Positions 1-9,100 of a stretch of 13,693 nt of DNA are shown here, one piece after another. A program made the translations under genes and the position numbers. The notes under the pieces are model-generated. The model made no database searches and was not told the origin of the DNA. It was given only the letters and a program-made list of their open reading frames with translations. Position 1 is the first letter of the stretch. Each line of letters begins with the position of its first letter. Source of the DNA: Parachlorella kessleri (taxonomy: Eukaryota; Chlorophyta; Trebouxiophyceae; Chlorellales; Chlorellaceae); the NCBI GenBank assembly GCA_001598975.1, contig BBXU01002717.1:1-13693 (forward strand). The letters run 5' to 3'.

Positions 1-27
1 CCACACACACACACACACACACACACC
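1..27. repeat. (CA)n microsatellite
   Basis: The first 27 bases are an almost pure CA dinucleotide run. On the minus strand it is a (TG)n tract just inside the intron that follows the last visible exon of the F-box/LRR gene. It also marks the left window edge, so its full length is unknown. Confidence 0.95.
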
Positions 28-46
28 ACCTCCTAATCCTGCCTAC

Positions 47-2569
47 CCAGGAAGTCCCAACATCGTGCCTGCTAGCGACAGCTGCGACAGCCCTCTCCAG
101 CTGCGCAGCACGGCGGCAAGGGGCTCCGGCGCGGCTCCATGGCACAGCAGGTGTGGGAGGCCAGCGAGGGCCAGGTCCTGGACGTTGGGCAGCTCCGAGA
201 GGGGGCCCCAGCAACCCTCGCTCAGCCTGCAGCACAGACGTACCCGGCTCATTTGGCGCCACACTCAGGCTGGAAGTTCAAGCCGACGCCCAGAAGAGGG
301 GCGTACCCCCTTGGGGTGCGAGGCACCCTGGTCCGAAGGCTTCCATGGCTATGGAAGGTTGACAAGAGTGGTATCCGCTGCTGCACTGCCTGTCAGGCTC
401 CCCAACCGGACTGTCGCGTGGGCAATGGCTGCCAGTGCCCATGCTGGCTGGCACGCCTGCTGTGCCTGCCCTGCTCTAGCGGGTCAGGCAGTGCACACTG
501 TCAAAGGTGCAGGCGCAATCCACGATCACTCCTGCGTGCTTTGCAGGGCCGTCTCACCTGTTGCAGCCTGTCAGGTCCAGAGCGCGCAGCGCAGGGGCGC
601 AGGCGCCGCCAGCCAGTGCTGCCAGCCCTGCCTCAGTCAGCTCCCGTGACCCCCGCAGCCCAACGCTCCTGCACAGCGCCACCCGCTAACCACCTCGTGC
701 ATGCGTACCTCCGTGGAGCACGGCAAGCCTCAACACAGCATTGGTGCACAGCAGGTGACGGTGACCACAACGGATCAGGTTCCCCGACTAGGGTGCGATT
801 ATCGGTGCTCAGTGTACAAGCCTGGTTATCGACAGCAGGCTGGGTGGGCGGTGCTCCTAGCAGACCCCTGCCCGCCACCCGCCCTTCACTGCTGGCTGAC
901 TCCAGCCCGCAGCCCCCGCCCAGCCCAGCCCCCGCCCAGCCCAGCCCAGCCACCCAGCCCTCCACTGCTGGCTGGCTGACCTCAGGTTCTGCAGGCATGC
1001 CAGCTGCAGCACCACGCTGTCATCCACGCCATTCCCGTCTGAAAGGTCCAGGTGGGTGAGACTAGCGATGCTGGCCAGCGCCTCCAGGCACGGCTGGCTG
1101 GGGGGCAGGCTCAGGCTGAGCCCGCAGCCTGCCAGGTCCAGGCTTTGCAAGCACGTGAGGGCTGGGGCGAGGGCCTGCAGGAAGCCGCCTTGCAGGAACA
1201 TGCACCGCCGCAGGCTCAGATGGCGCAGCTGCCTCAGGCCCCTGCAAAAGAACAGCTTCGACTTTTCCATGCATGGGATATGGGTGTGGTAGTCGTGTGG
1301 TGCGCTTGGACAAGCATAATCGCGAGTCCCACTCTGACAAGCGTGCAGTGCTGGGGCACCCTGCAAAATGGCTGGCTAGGCTGGCTTTGGGGCTGCTGCT
1401 GTGGGGGCTGCCAACGGTGCTGCCGCCTACCCTAGGAGGGTGCCCAGGTCGGCATCCCGCAAGGTCGTCTCATCAAGCACAAGTGCGCTGAGCTGGGAGC
1501 AGTCCAGCAGCGCCTTCAAGCCAGCGGCTGTCAGCTGGAAAGCTCCAGCGGCTGACAGCGCCTGCAGCTGAGGTGCGAGGGCTGCAAAAGGAACAGCAGT
1601 TGCTTACGAGCGATGGATGGGTGGTATGTTGACTTCGTGACCACGCATGATGGAGAGCAGTGGAAACCACACAAGCATTGCTCCGACAAGGAGAGACAAA
1701 GGGTGCAAGTTGGCGTGGACGTGTGAGACACAAACAGTCCCTGCCAGTCCAGTTCACACGTCCACCTACTCTATTTGGATTGCCTGCAAACTTTACCAAA
1801 ACACACAGTGACTGGGTGCTCAGGAAACTTTCTCTAGTCTAGTTTAGTCTTACAGCTTTCCACCACCCTTGCGGGTCAGTCACAATCTTGCCACACCTAG
1901 GAATGAAATCTCAACCAGGCTGCTACTAGGCAGGCAGTCGCTACCGTTAGCTGCAGGCTGAACCATCGGATCCCCACCACAATGGAACGACCTTGGGTCT
2001 TGAAATCACAACTTTCGCGGGGAAGTTTCAAAACGATGAACAACCCCTGCCGGCCCCACCTTCACCTTGGCAAGCAGCAGCAAGGTCGGCATCTGTGAGG
2101 GTGTGGGCCTGGCCTCGCGCAGCGTAGTCAAGCCTTGTTGCCTTTGGGAAGGCAGACAACAGCGCAGGCGGCCGACCCTGCATGTCCGCACCTTCCAGTG
2201 CTTGGGCTATAGCGCATCTGTGCTGCGGCTCTCGTGTGAAGGCGCCTTTGATCATGATGCCTTTCCTATATAGTAGCTGGGCTCTCTCACCAGCGGGTGC
2301 AGCGTCGTAATCAAGTGCTGCAGGGCTTGGCGCCAGGACTGACAGGTCCCTAGCAGCCCTTCTAAGGAGCCGTTCGCCGCGGCACTTAAAAGTGCCTTGG
2401 CAATCTGCAACAGGAACACAGTATGCGGTGTCAACCTATACGATCGCCTGTCTACACGGCTGTGCGCTAGGGGAAGGATGCCCAGATTGAGCTATGTTTC
2501 CAGTGACTAGCTGCTTGCCTGAACAAGTAAGTCTGTGGGCAGGTTATCCCAAAACTCAGAGCTGTTCAT
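47..2569 (-). CDS. F-box / leucine-rich-repeat protein, 5' part (7 exons, runs off left edge)
   Basis: Exons in transcript order: 2569-2519, 2404-2291, 2177-2066, 1581-1431, 1241-981, 668-558 and 226-47, giving 326 codons plus two bases; the donor after 47 leads out of the window. Exon 1 opens with MNSSEFWDNLPTDLLVQ and joins IAKALLSAA. The W..LP.DLL..I start, followed by TCQSWRQAL, is the usual shape of an F-box. Leucine-rich repeats follow, for example LRHLSLRRC, LQSLDLAGCGL, LTHLDLSDGNG, LRALDLTGCNR and VQDLALAGLPHL, resembling the cysteine-containing repeats of FBXL proteins. Intron phases run 0, 0, 1, 2, 2, 2 and every join is in frame. Intron 1 uses a GC donor. By family, it would bind SKP1 through the F-box and substrates through the repeats in an SCF ubiquitin ligase; the substrate cannot be told. 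The F-box is short and divergent, so a plain LRR protein remains possible. Confidence 0.87.
904..965. repeat. CAGCC-rich intronic tandem repeat
   Basis: Two identical 16-base units, AGCCCCCGCCCAGCCC, lie head to tail at 911-926 and 927-942, with degenerate AGCCC units on both sides. The block sits in the F-box/LRR intron 669-980 and is flanked by two copies of CACTGCTGGCTG, at 887-898 and 963-974. On the transcribed strand it is a G-rich run. Confidence 0.85.
2405..2518 (-). other. GC-AG intron 1 of the F-box/LRR gene
   Basis: Read on the minus strand, exon 1 ends ...GTTCAG and the intron begins GCAAGC; the acceptor is TTGCAG before ATTGCC. Both flanks are phase 0, and splicing joins LPTDLLVQ to IAKALLSAA, completing the F-box start. 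No GT donor nearby gives the same in-frame protein. Bases around the GC fit the extended donor consensus otherwise. Confidence 0.8.
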
Positions 2570-2635
2570 GCTCGGCAAGGTCGCCTGCCCTGCCTATAAT
2601 CCGGCCTAGTCTCCTGCCCCGACACTCCCAGTCTT

Positions 2636-2647
2636 CGTCACGTGACG
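2636..2647. promoter_or_regulatory. Perfect 12-bp palindrome CGTCACGTGACG (G-box-like)
   Basis: The palindrome lies 67 bp upstream of the F-box/LRR start codon. It combines a CACGTG core with TGACG half-sites on both strands. CACGTG is a known binding core for bHLH and bZIP regulators and TGACG for bZIP factors. Binding is inferred from sequence alone. Confidence 0.5.
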
Positions 2648-3304
2648 GAACTACCTGTGCGCCTGTGCCGTAATACTAATTTGCAGCAAGGGAGGAGTGG
2701 ATCTGGGACACGAGCACATCAGTCAGTACACACGGAGCATGTAGGGCGCAGGCGCCATTGCTGATGTCCAGGCAGTAACATCAGAGACGCCAGTCTAGAC
2801 CGCCCACTGGGCATGGCACATGGCATGCAGTTGACAAGGTTTGGATCTATGCTAGCGATAGTTTCCGTGATGGGTTAGAGGAGCGACGTTTCCAAGGCTG
2901 TGGTTTGGAGGACATTAGGTTGTTCCAACGGTCACCTGGACCAGTGCATCCCACACTATCCTTCCAATAATAGCCTAACAAGCAACACTGGCACGAGCCG
3001 CCTCAGATGGGACAATCTTTACTCACGGTGGCTATTGTGCAAACAGGGTTGAAGACGAGTTGTACTGACAGGGGCTTGAACAGTAATACACCAGGACCTT
3101 CAAAAAGAATCAGCCACACAAGGGGTGTACAAGCATGCATAACCAGGCTTCGGTAACAGAACTACTACAGCAATGGTGCAAACGTAGCAGTGGCACCTTC
3201 AATGCAGCAAGGGGGCCCAATGAACAAGGAGCCGTTCTCAAGCCCACGAGTATTGAGATGCTGCTTCCAGGTATGCAAAGACATGCAATTGGGTGACCCT
3301 GCGC

Positions 3305-3310
3305 TTTATT
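3305..3310 (-). terminator. Possible AATAAA polyadenylation signal for the Gln-rich gene
   Basis: TTTATT on the plus strand reads AATAAA on the minus strand, about 370 nt past the stop of the Gln-rich gene. No TGTAA, the more usual green-algal signal, is present on the minus strand between 2570 and 3682. A hexamer like this occurs easily by chance. Confidence 0.25.
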
Positions 3311-3682
3311 AGCAAAATACTTCATTATTCTCTTCCCCTAACATTGAGTTCGTATCCACGGCTGCCAGCAACCATCCCCTCTTCCAGACAACAAATAAAG
3401 CAGACATGGAGAGCCATTGCACAGCCTTGAAGCATCCTGCCGTAGACGCCCGGTTGACAGGCGAGGGCCAAAGACAACCCACAAACAAATGACAGCCTGC
3501 CTAGCTTTCAGGATGGGGGCCACCAGGCCCCTCCCCAACCACATCACCCTGTTCAGGAACTCACAAAACGTAGGGCAGTCAACACCTCCAGCATACCTAT
3601 GCCAGCACAGTCAGAGCATGGCTCCACATAGCCGAACGGCACACACACTGCCCTGGCGTGGGCATCCAGGCACGAGCAGCTT

Positions 3683-5377
3683 TCAGCCCTGGGTCTGCTC
3701 CGCATTCTCCCCCGCTTCCTGCGCTTTGACGCCCTCCGCCGCCAGCGGCGCCCCTTCCCCCCTGCTGCCGGGCCTGGAGGTATCAAGCACTGGCACTGCC
3801 TCCCTGGGGCTGCCTGACAGGGAAGCCCCACCGGAGCAACCCTGCCCCCCTGCCTCCGGCTCTCCCACTGCCGGCTGGTCTAGCGTGTCCAACACTCCCA
3901 GGCTCGCTGGGCTGTCCCTGCCATGGGGCGAGTCGCTGCTGAAGCTACCGGCCATAGGCGAAATCGGCCCCAACACCGCCTCACTAGCCTCCTCATGCCC
4001 ATCCTGCTGCCGCTGCTCCGGCGCCGGCTGGTCCTGCGGTTCTAGCGCAGCCGGGCCAGGTCCGCTGGCTTGGACGGCCGACAGGTCGTTGCCAGCTGTG
4101 TCGGGATGCACTTCCTGTGCCAGAAGCTGTGTAGAGCCTGCTAGAGCGCCCGTTTCGACGCCCGAGCCTCCTGCTTCGACACTGGAAGCAGCCGTGTCAT
4201 TGGGGATTGCAGGTCCCAGATCTACGGCAGGAGGGCTAGCTGAGCCCAGCTGCTCCCTGCACTCCTCATCACCCTGTCGCCTGTCGTGGCCCTCTCGATC
4301 CCCGCCTTGTTCTCCCTCTTGCTGGTGCTGCTGACGTGGCTCCTCCAGCTGCACTAGTGCTGGCGGGGAGGGCGTGGTGGCTGAGCTGAGCGACAGAGAA
4401 GGCTGTGCTGGCGATGGGGTGGGGGGCTGCTGCGCATGCTGAGCCTCACTTCTTGGGAGCACGGTCAACCTGCCCTCCGCGATTAGGTCCACGCCCTGCT
4501 GCTGCCCCTGCTCTGCCGCCAGTGCAGGCGCCGGTGAGTCATCATGCAGCCACTCCGGCTCCTCCTCCCACCGCCGCCGCTGCTGCCGGCGCCCCTGCTG
4601 CTGCTGCAGCTGCTGCCTGCTGCCGCTGGGCCCACCGCCGCTGCGCGGCTGGCGCCGGGGGGCAGGCTCCTCAGGCATCACGGACCCACCAGCCCCGCCC
4701 ACCAGCTGCTGCTGCTGCCACGACAGGTGGCCATGTTGTGGCGCCTGCACCTCATAGGTGAAGGCACCCCTGGCAGTACGCTGCTGATGTGGCACTGGCG
4801 GCTGCTGGCCGTCCTGCTTGCTCCAGCGGCTAGGACGCCTGCTGCCAGGCCCCTGGCCGGCAGCGGCAGGGCCAGCCCACTGCTGCACCTGCTGCTCGTG
4901 TTGCTCTTGCTGCTGCCAGTTGAGCCCAGCAGTGTGGTTCCCGCTTCGGCCATCGCCAAGCGAGAGGTGCTGTAACTCCTCAGCAGGCTCGCCGTCCCAA
5001 AGGGGCTGTTCAGCCTCACGGCGACGGCTTGGCCGCCCCCGCCGGCCCCCGCCTCTGCCACCTCTCAATCTGTTACGGCTGCTGCCCCTGCTGTCCGCCG
5101 CACCGCCTTCGTCACCACCCAGCAGCATCCGCTGCTGCCACGTCAGGCCAGCAGACTGCTCCACGCCAGCACGCGCGCTTTGCCTGGGGCTGCCAAGGCT
5201 CTGACCAGCATGGGGCGTGCCGGTGCCGTGCGGTGCCAGCGGCACACCTGCTGAACGTAGCAGCCTCGCGGCGGCGCCTGCAGAGCCACTTTTGCGCTCC
5301 AAGCCTGGTGCGGGTGCCTCCGCATCCGCTGCTGCCGAGGCAGGCAAAGGTGAAGGGGAGGTGTGGGTGGGATCCAT
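3683..5377 (-). CDS. Gln/Pro/Ser-rich, probably disordered protein with three L-x-W-Q-Q motifs
   Basis: A single open frame of 564 residues from the ATG at 5377, which has a good context (ACGAGCATGG); the frame stays open a little further upstream without an ATG. I recognise no folded domain. Features in order: Pro/Ala-rich N-terminus; AGLTWQQRMLLGG at about 76-88; a basic RGG-like patch RLRGGRGGGRRGRPSRRR at about 103-120; AGLNWQQQ at about 150; FTYEV and GHLSWQQQQLVGG at about 207-228; a Gln/Arg block then RRWEEEPEWLHDDSP near 268-282; and an acidic Ser/Pro/Gln tail. There are no membrane segments or signal peptide. The repeated tryptophan motif in this frame argues for real coding. The RGG-like patch would fit an RNA-associated protein, but that is inference. 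Introns inside the frame or upstream coding exons cannot be excluded. Confidence 0.68.
   Translation of the reverse strand: MDPTHTSPSPLPASAAADAEAPAPGLERKSGSAGAAARLLRSAGVPLAPHGTGTPHAGQSLGSPRQSARAGVEQSAGLTWQQRMLLGGDEGGAADSRGSSRNRLRGGRGGGRRGRPSRRREAEQPLWDGEPAEELQHLSLGDGRSGNHTAGLNWQQQEQHEQQVQQWAGPAAAGQGPGSRRPSRWSKQDGQQPPVPHQQRTARGAFTYEVQAPQHGHLSWQQQQLVGGAGGSVMPEEPAPRRQPRSGGGPSGSRQQLQQQQGRRQQRRRWEEEPEWLHDDSPAPALAAEQGQQQGVDLIAEGRLTVLPRSEAQHAQQPPTPSPAQPSLSLSSATTPSPPALVQLEEPRQQHQQEGEQGGDREGHDRRQGDEECREQLGSASPPAVDLGPAIPNDTAASSVEAGGSGVETGALAGSTQLLAQEVHPDTAGNDLSAVQASGPGPAALEPQDQPAPEQRQQDGHEEASEAVLGPISPMAGSFSSDSPHGRDSPASLGVLDTLDQPAVGEPEAGGQGCSGGASLSGSPREAVPVLDTSRPGSRGEGAPLAAEGVKAQEAGENAEQTQG
4555..4660. 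repeat. CTG/CCG-rich triplet tract in coding sequence
   Basis: Imperfect runs of CTG, CTC and CCG triplets on the plus strand read as CAG and related triplets on the minus strand, where they encode the Gln/Arg block of the disordered protein. The same bias makes long but meaningless open frames on the plus strand here. Confidence 0.6.
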
Positions 5378-6176
5378 GCTCGTTGTCTGGGCGGTGCAGC
5401 CTGTAGACGGGCTGCCAGGGTGCTGCCTAGAGGCCTGCAGAGCCACAGTCAAAGCGCAGCTTGGGAATTGGTCCTGGGCACATCAGTTCTAACGCAACTC
5501 ATGGCGATGGAGGACCCCAAACCAAGCGGGAGCTGGTTACAGTTGGCCTGGTCAAATGCTTGTGCTCCACTTCTTGCATGCACTCACCTACAGACGCCAA
5601 GTCCCGTGAATGATAGTCCTGCGATCGAGTCGCCGTGCTAGACTCCCTTGGCAGTCTGCCAAATGTACGTAATCTATTGGAATATGGGAGAAAGGTGGAA
5701 GTGGCGAGGCTCTACTGTTGGCCCACCACGCCTTGGCAGGGTTGCAGATCCCTGGGGCCAGATCGGGAATTTGGATGGTATCTGGTACCTGGAAAACTTG
5801 CCCCTGGCTCCTCGTAAGTGATGGGCTTACCAGGGCCGTCACTTCACCCCAATTCATCAAGTGGGCTTGCGCCCGCAGCTGTGTTAGGCCCCCTTTGTTT
5901 CCACCATTGAAGCAAGACTGTGGCAGCGGCGGCGGTCACCATGCTGCTTTAGTCCTCTGCAGCAAGTGGACTACCTAGACGACGCATGCCACTACCTTCT
6001 TCTCTGCAGTGAGGTAGCATGGGATGCAGTCACGAACCATAGCATGGCTTAAGGGGTGTTGGCACCTCAACTGGCGCTACAGCCAGCTGCATTGCCCTGG
6101 TAGTTCGATTCTTGTTCAAATTACGTGCAGGGGAAGGCATAGTAGCCGAGGACCAAAAGCAGTACGGGGCAACACA
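5378..6176. promoter_or_regulatory. Divergent promoter region between the Gln-rich gene and AMT
   Basis: About 800 bp separate the two divergently oriented start codons, so both promoters must lie here. I see no convincing TATA box at a usual distance from either start. On the minus strand a donor-like TAG|GTGAGTG at 5587 and an acceptor-like CTGCAG ending at 5435 could bound a 153-nt intron in the 5' UTR of the Gln-rich gene. No coding frame upstream of that donor joins the main frame in phase. Confidence 0.45.
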
Positions 6177-9100
6177 ATGGCGGCTGCATCGGCTGGCACG
6201 TTGGAAGAGGACCTCACCGTCCTCTGGACCCTGCTGTGCGCCTTCTTCGTTTTCTTCATGCAAAGCGGCTTTGCGCTGCTGGAGAGCGGCTCCATTCGCA
6301 ACAAAAACGTGGGTCGTGATTGCAGTGCCGTGAGGGCATGCCCAGCCCAGGGTGCAAAAATGGCAAGCAGCCGCAGCAGCACTGCACACAGCTAGGCCCA
6401 CTTCAGGGCCTGCTAGTGTAGGCAACATCCCCAGCATAGGTTAAGCAGTCAGTGTTGGTCCTGTTGGCATCGTCCAGGGGAGCTGGCTCACCACGCCTCG
6501 GCGTGTCCACCCCACACTGGAATGCGTGAGCTTGCCTAGCACCTGCTTGTTAGGAGGATGCCTTGGGAGGAACGTCTTAGGAGGAACGCCAGCCAATGAG
6601 GGCTGCCTGTATGCCTCAGGAGTCCTCGCTGACTGCCTGCAGGTGAAGAACGTGCTGCTGAAGAACGTTGTGGATGCCAGCATCGCCGTAATGTGCTGGT
6701 GGGCGGTGGGGTATGCCTTTGCGTACGGCGACTGCGAGGAGAACGGCTTCATAGGCTACGCCAACTTCTTCTCCTCCGACAGCAGCAGCTCTGGCGGCCT
6801 GTACTGGGCGCTCTGGATGTTCCGCTGGGCCTTCTCTGCCACCGCCACCACTATCGTGTCGGGGGCGGTGGCCGAGCGGTGCCAGTTCCGGGCCTATGCA
6901 GCATACACCGGCTGGATGACGGCCTTCATCTACCCGGTGGTGGTCCACTGGTGAGCTAGGGGATGAGTCAGGGTTATGCGACCGTCTGTCATCGCAAACA
7001 GGCAGGGGGTGGGAACCACCTGCTGGGCTGGCGTGTGTTGGGACCAGGTCTCACACGCACTGCTGAGCGTTGTATGTTGCTGGTCGTATTCCCCCCAGAC
7101 CCTTGAAGGGCACATTGCGTGCGCTGAGTTGCTGGTGCTCAGCTGTTCTCAAACTCGGCTTGATGCACTGCTGGCCCTTCAATTGGCTGAGCCCTTGTCT
7201 GTGTGGGATTGTGGGTGCAGGGTGTGGAGCAACTCAGGTGGGGCTCAGCTGGCCATGTAGGGTTTCAGCACCCACCGCCGGAAGCAGCGCATGCACTTCC
7301 GCTGTGGCCGGTGCTGGCATCTGCCGCCCGTGCCGTGGCTGGAAAGTAGGAGTGGCAGCCGGGGCAGGCATCCAAGGGCCTAGCAACATTGCAGCTGCCA
7401 CATTGGCCACAGCTACGCGCTGCGTTTGGGGACGTACATACATTGCAGAGAAGGCCCGGGCAGGGCTACTGAGGCCCACCGACATGTTGGCTGGGAGTGT
7501 CAGCCGGCTGGTTGTTGGTGGCTGGTGCAGGCTGGCTGTCTGCGTCACGGCGTGGCTGTGATGATGTGGAGTACAGCCCCTACTTCGGTGCGACCAACGG
7601 CCTGCTGGACTGGGGGGGCGCGGGGGTGGTGCACATGGTGGGAGGGGGCGCAGGTGAGCATGCGCAGCGGGCTGCAGCGGACAGCGGTTGGGATCGTGCT
7701 AACACCTGTAGGAGCGGTACTTTGCTTAAGGGTATGCCCTAAGTGGGTGGAGTGCAAGCAGCGCCTGTGAGCAAAGGCGGTCTGATTGCCTGGGTGCCTG
7801 CAAATTGGAAGTGTGAACACCGTAGCTTTGGGTGAGGCCTGCCTGCGAGTTTAGCCCAAGAGGAGGTATTGCTGAAGCATGCCAGTAACTGAAAGGCGGG
7901 CGTGGAGTCTGTAGGGGACAAGCTTCACGCATACTGGAGCCCCCTGTCTCAGTACTTGCGACCCTGGTCCAGTAACCGTGCCTTGCCTGGCATGTGTGTG
8001 CAGCGCTGATGGGGGCGACGGTGCTGGGGCCGCGGCTGGGGAGGTTCCTGCCCGACCCTGTGGGCGGTGTGTCGCGGTGGGAGCCGTCGTCCCCCACAAA
8101 CATGGTGCGCATTGCATGCGTGCGCTGTGGCATGGGGAGGCTCCCGGGTTCTTGCCCTGTTGTGTAGCTTGGACCAGCCCCCTTGGCACATGGCTGCTTT
8201 CTGTGGGATCTATCCCCTCCTCCATGTTATGGTGGGACCGGGTTAAGGGAAGTGGGGGAATCGTGGGGAGCAGGTGTGGCGGCGAGGGGAGAGCGGGGAC
8301 GGCCAGCTACTGCAGTCTGTCCATCCTGACGGAAGGAGTCGTGCTGAGGTACTGGGCACGGCCACTAGCAGTGCCGTGGTCATCCCTTGCGGACAGCTGT
8401 TGTTAGCACCGGCAGGCTAGCCTGGGCAGGTGGCTGACAGAGCACTACCCAGGGTGTGCTGAGAGCGGGGTGGCCCTTGACGCATAGAAGTCGGAGCTGG
8501 TTCCCAAGGCTCCACGAGACTGACTCAGTGCCCCCACCTCCCACTGCATGTGCAGGCCTTGGGGGTCTTCATCCTCTGGCTGGGATGGTGAGTCAGGCTC
8601 AGACACTTCTGCTGCCTTCACGCCTTCTACCGGGGGCTCGACCCGTTGCGGCCCTCTTGCATTGGCTCCCTGGGCCTGCACGGACTTGTCTGTTGACCTG
8701 CCCCTCATGGCTTGTGATGCGCTTGTTAGCCTGGCTCGTGTTCACCCTCACTAGTTGAATCTTGCAGGTACGGCTTCAATGCGGGCTCGGTCAAGTGCTT
8801 TACTGGATGCATGTCCATCGCCGCCAAGGTGCGCTGAGCGCGCTGTGCCGTGCTGTGCCTGCTTGGGGACGGGCCTGGGAGGGTCTAGGCCGGAGTGCTG
8901 CCTATCGTTCGTGGCGCAGGGCTGAGCTGGGGCCTTGAGGCAGCCACCCGGGCAGCCATGTACACAAGTGTGTCACCCACTGGCCGCCCAAGACATCCCC
9001 TGAGCATGGGGGTTACAGAGGCGCCATACGTGTGTCGCTGTAAATTACGGTATGGCGCCCTCCCAAGGCGTGCTTAGCTCCTTCAAGTGTGCTTGGCAGG

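Larger units (their letters stand above)
2570..3682. other. Intergenic region without a convincing gene
   Basis: No reading frame here shows a recognisable protein or splices to a neighbour. Both flanking genes are on the minus strand. The right part (about 3300-3682) is therefore expected to be 3' UTR of the Gln-rich gene and the left part (about 2570-2760) the promoter and 5' UTR of the F-box gene. Base composition is more AT-rich than in the coding stretches. The minus-strand frames between 3110 and 3547 are short and unlike any family I know. Confidence 0.6.

Noticed and set aside
139..1059. 306-codon plus-strand open frame over the left edge
   Set aside because: It crosses LRR exons and introns of the minus-strand gene, whose spliced product is clearly an LRR protein with matching intron phases.
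2595..2600. TATAAT as a TATA box for the F-box gene
   Set aside because: It is only about 26 bp from the start codon, too close to leave a normal 5' UTR.
3417..4975. Long plus-strand open frames (3417-4334, 4405-4761, 4544-4975)
   Set aside because: They lie antisense to the Gln-rich frame and arise from its CAG/CTG-biased, stop-poor composition; their Ala/Pro/Cys/Ser-rich translations match nothing and lack motif structure.
6093..6120. TAGTTCGATTC resembling a tRNA T-loop
   Set aside because: The flanks do not form a T-stem and no acceptor or anticodon arm can be drawn around it.
6024..6176. Upstream in-frame ATG at 6024 as the ammonium transporter start
   Set aside because: The 51-residue extension is Trp/Cys/Arg-rich and unlike AMT N-termini, whereas the ATG at 6177 starts just before the first membrane helix as expected.
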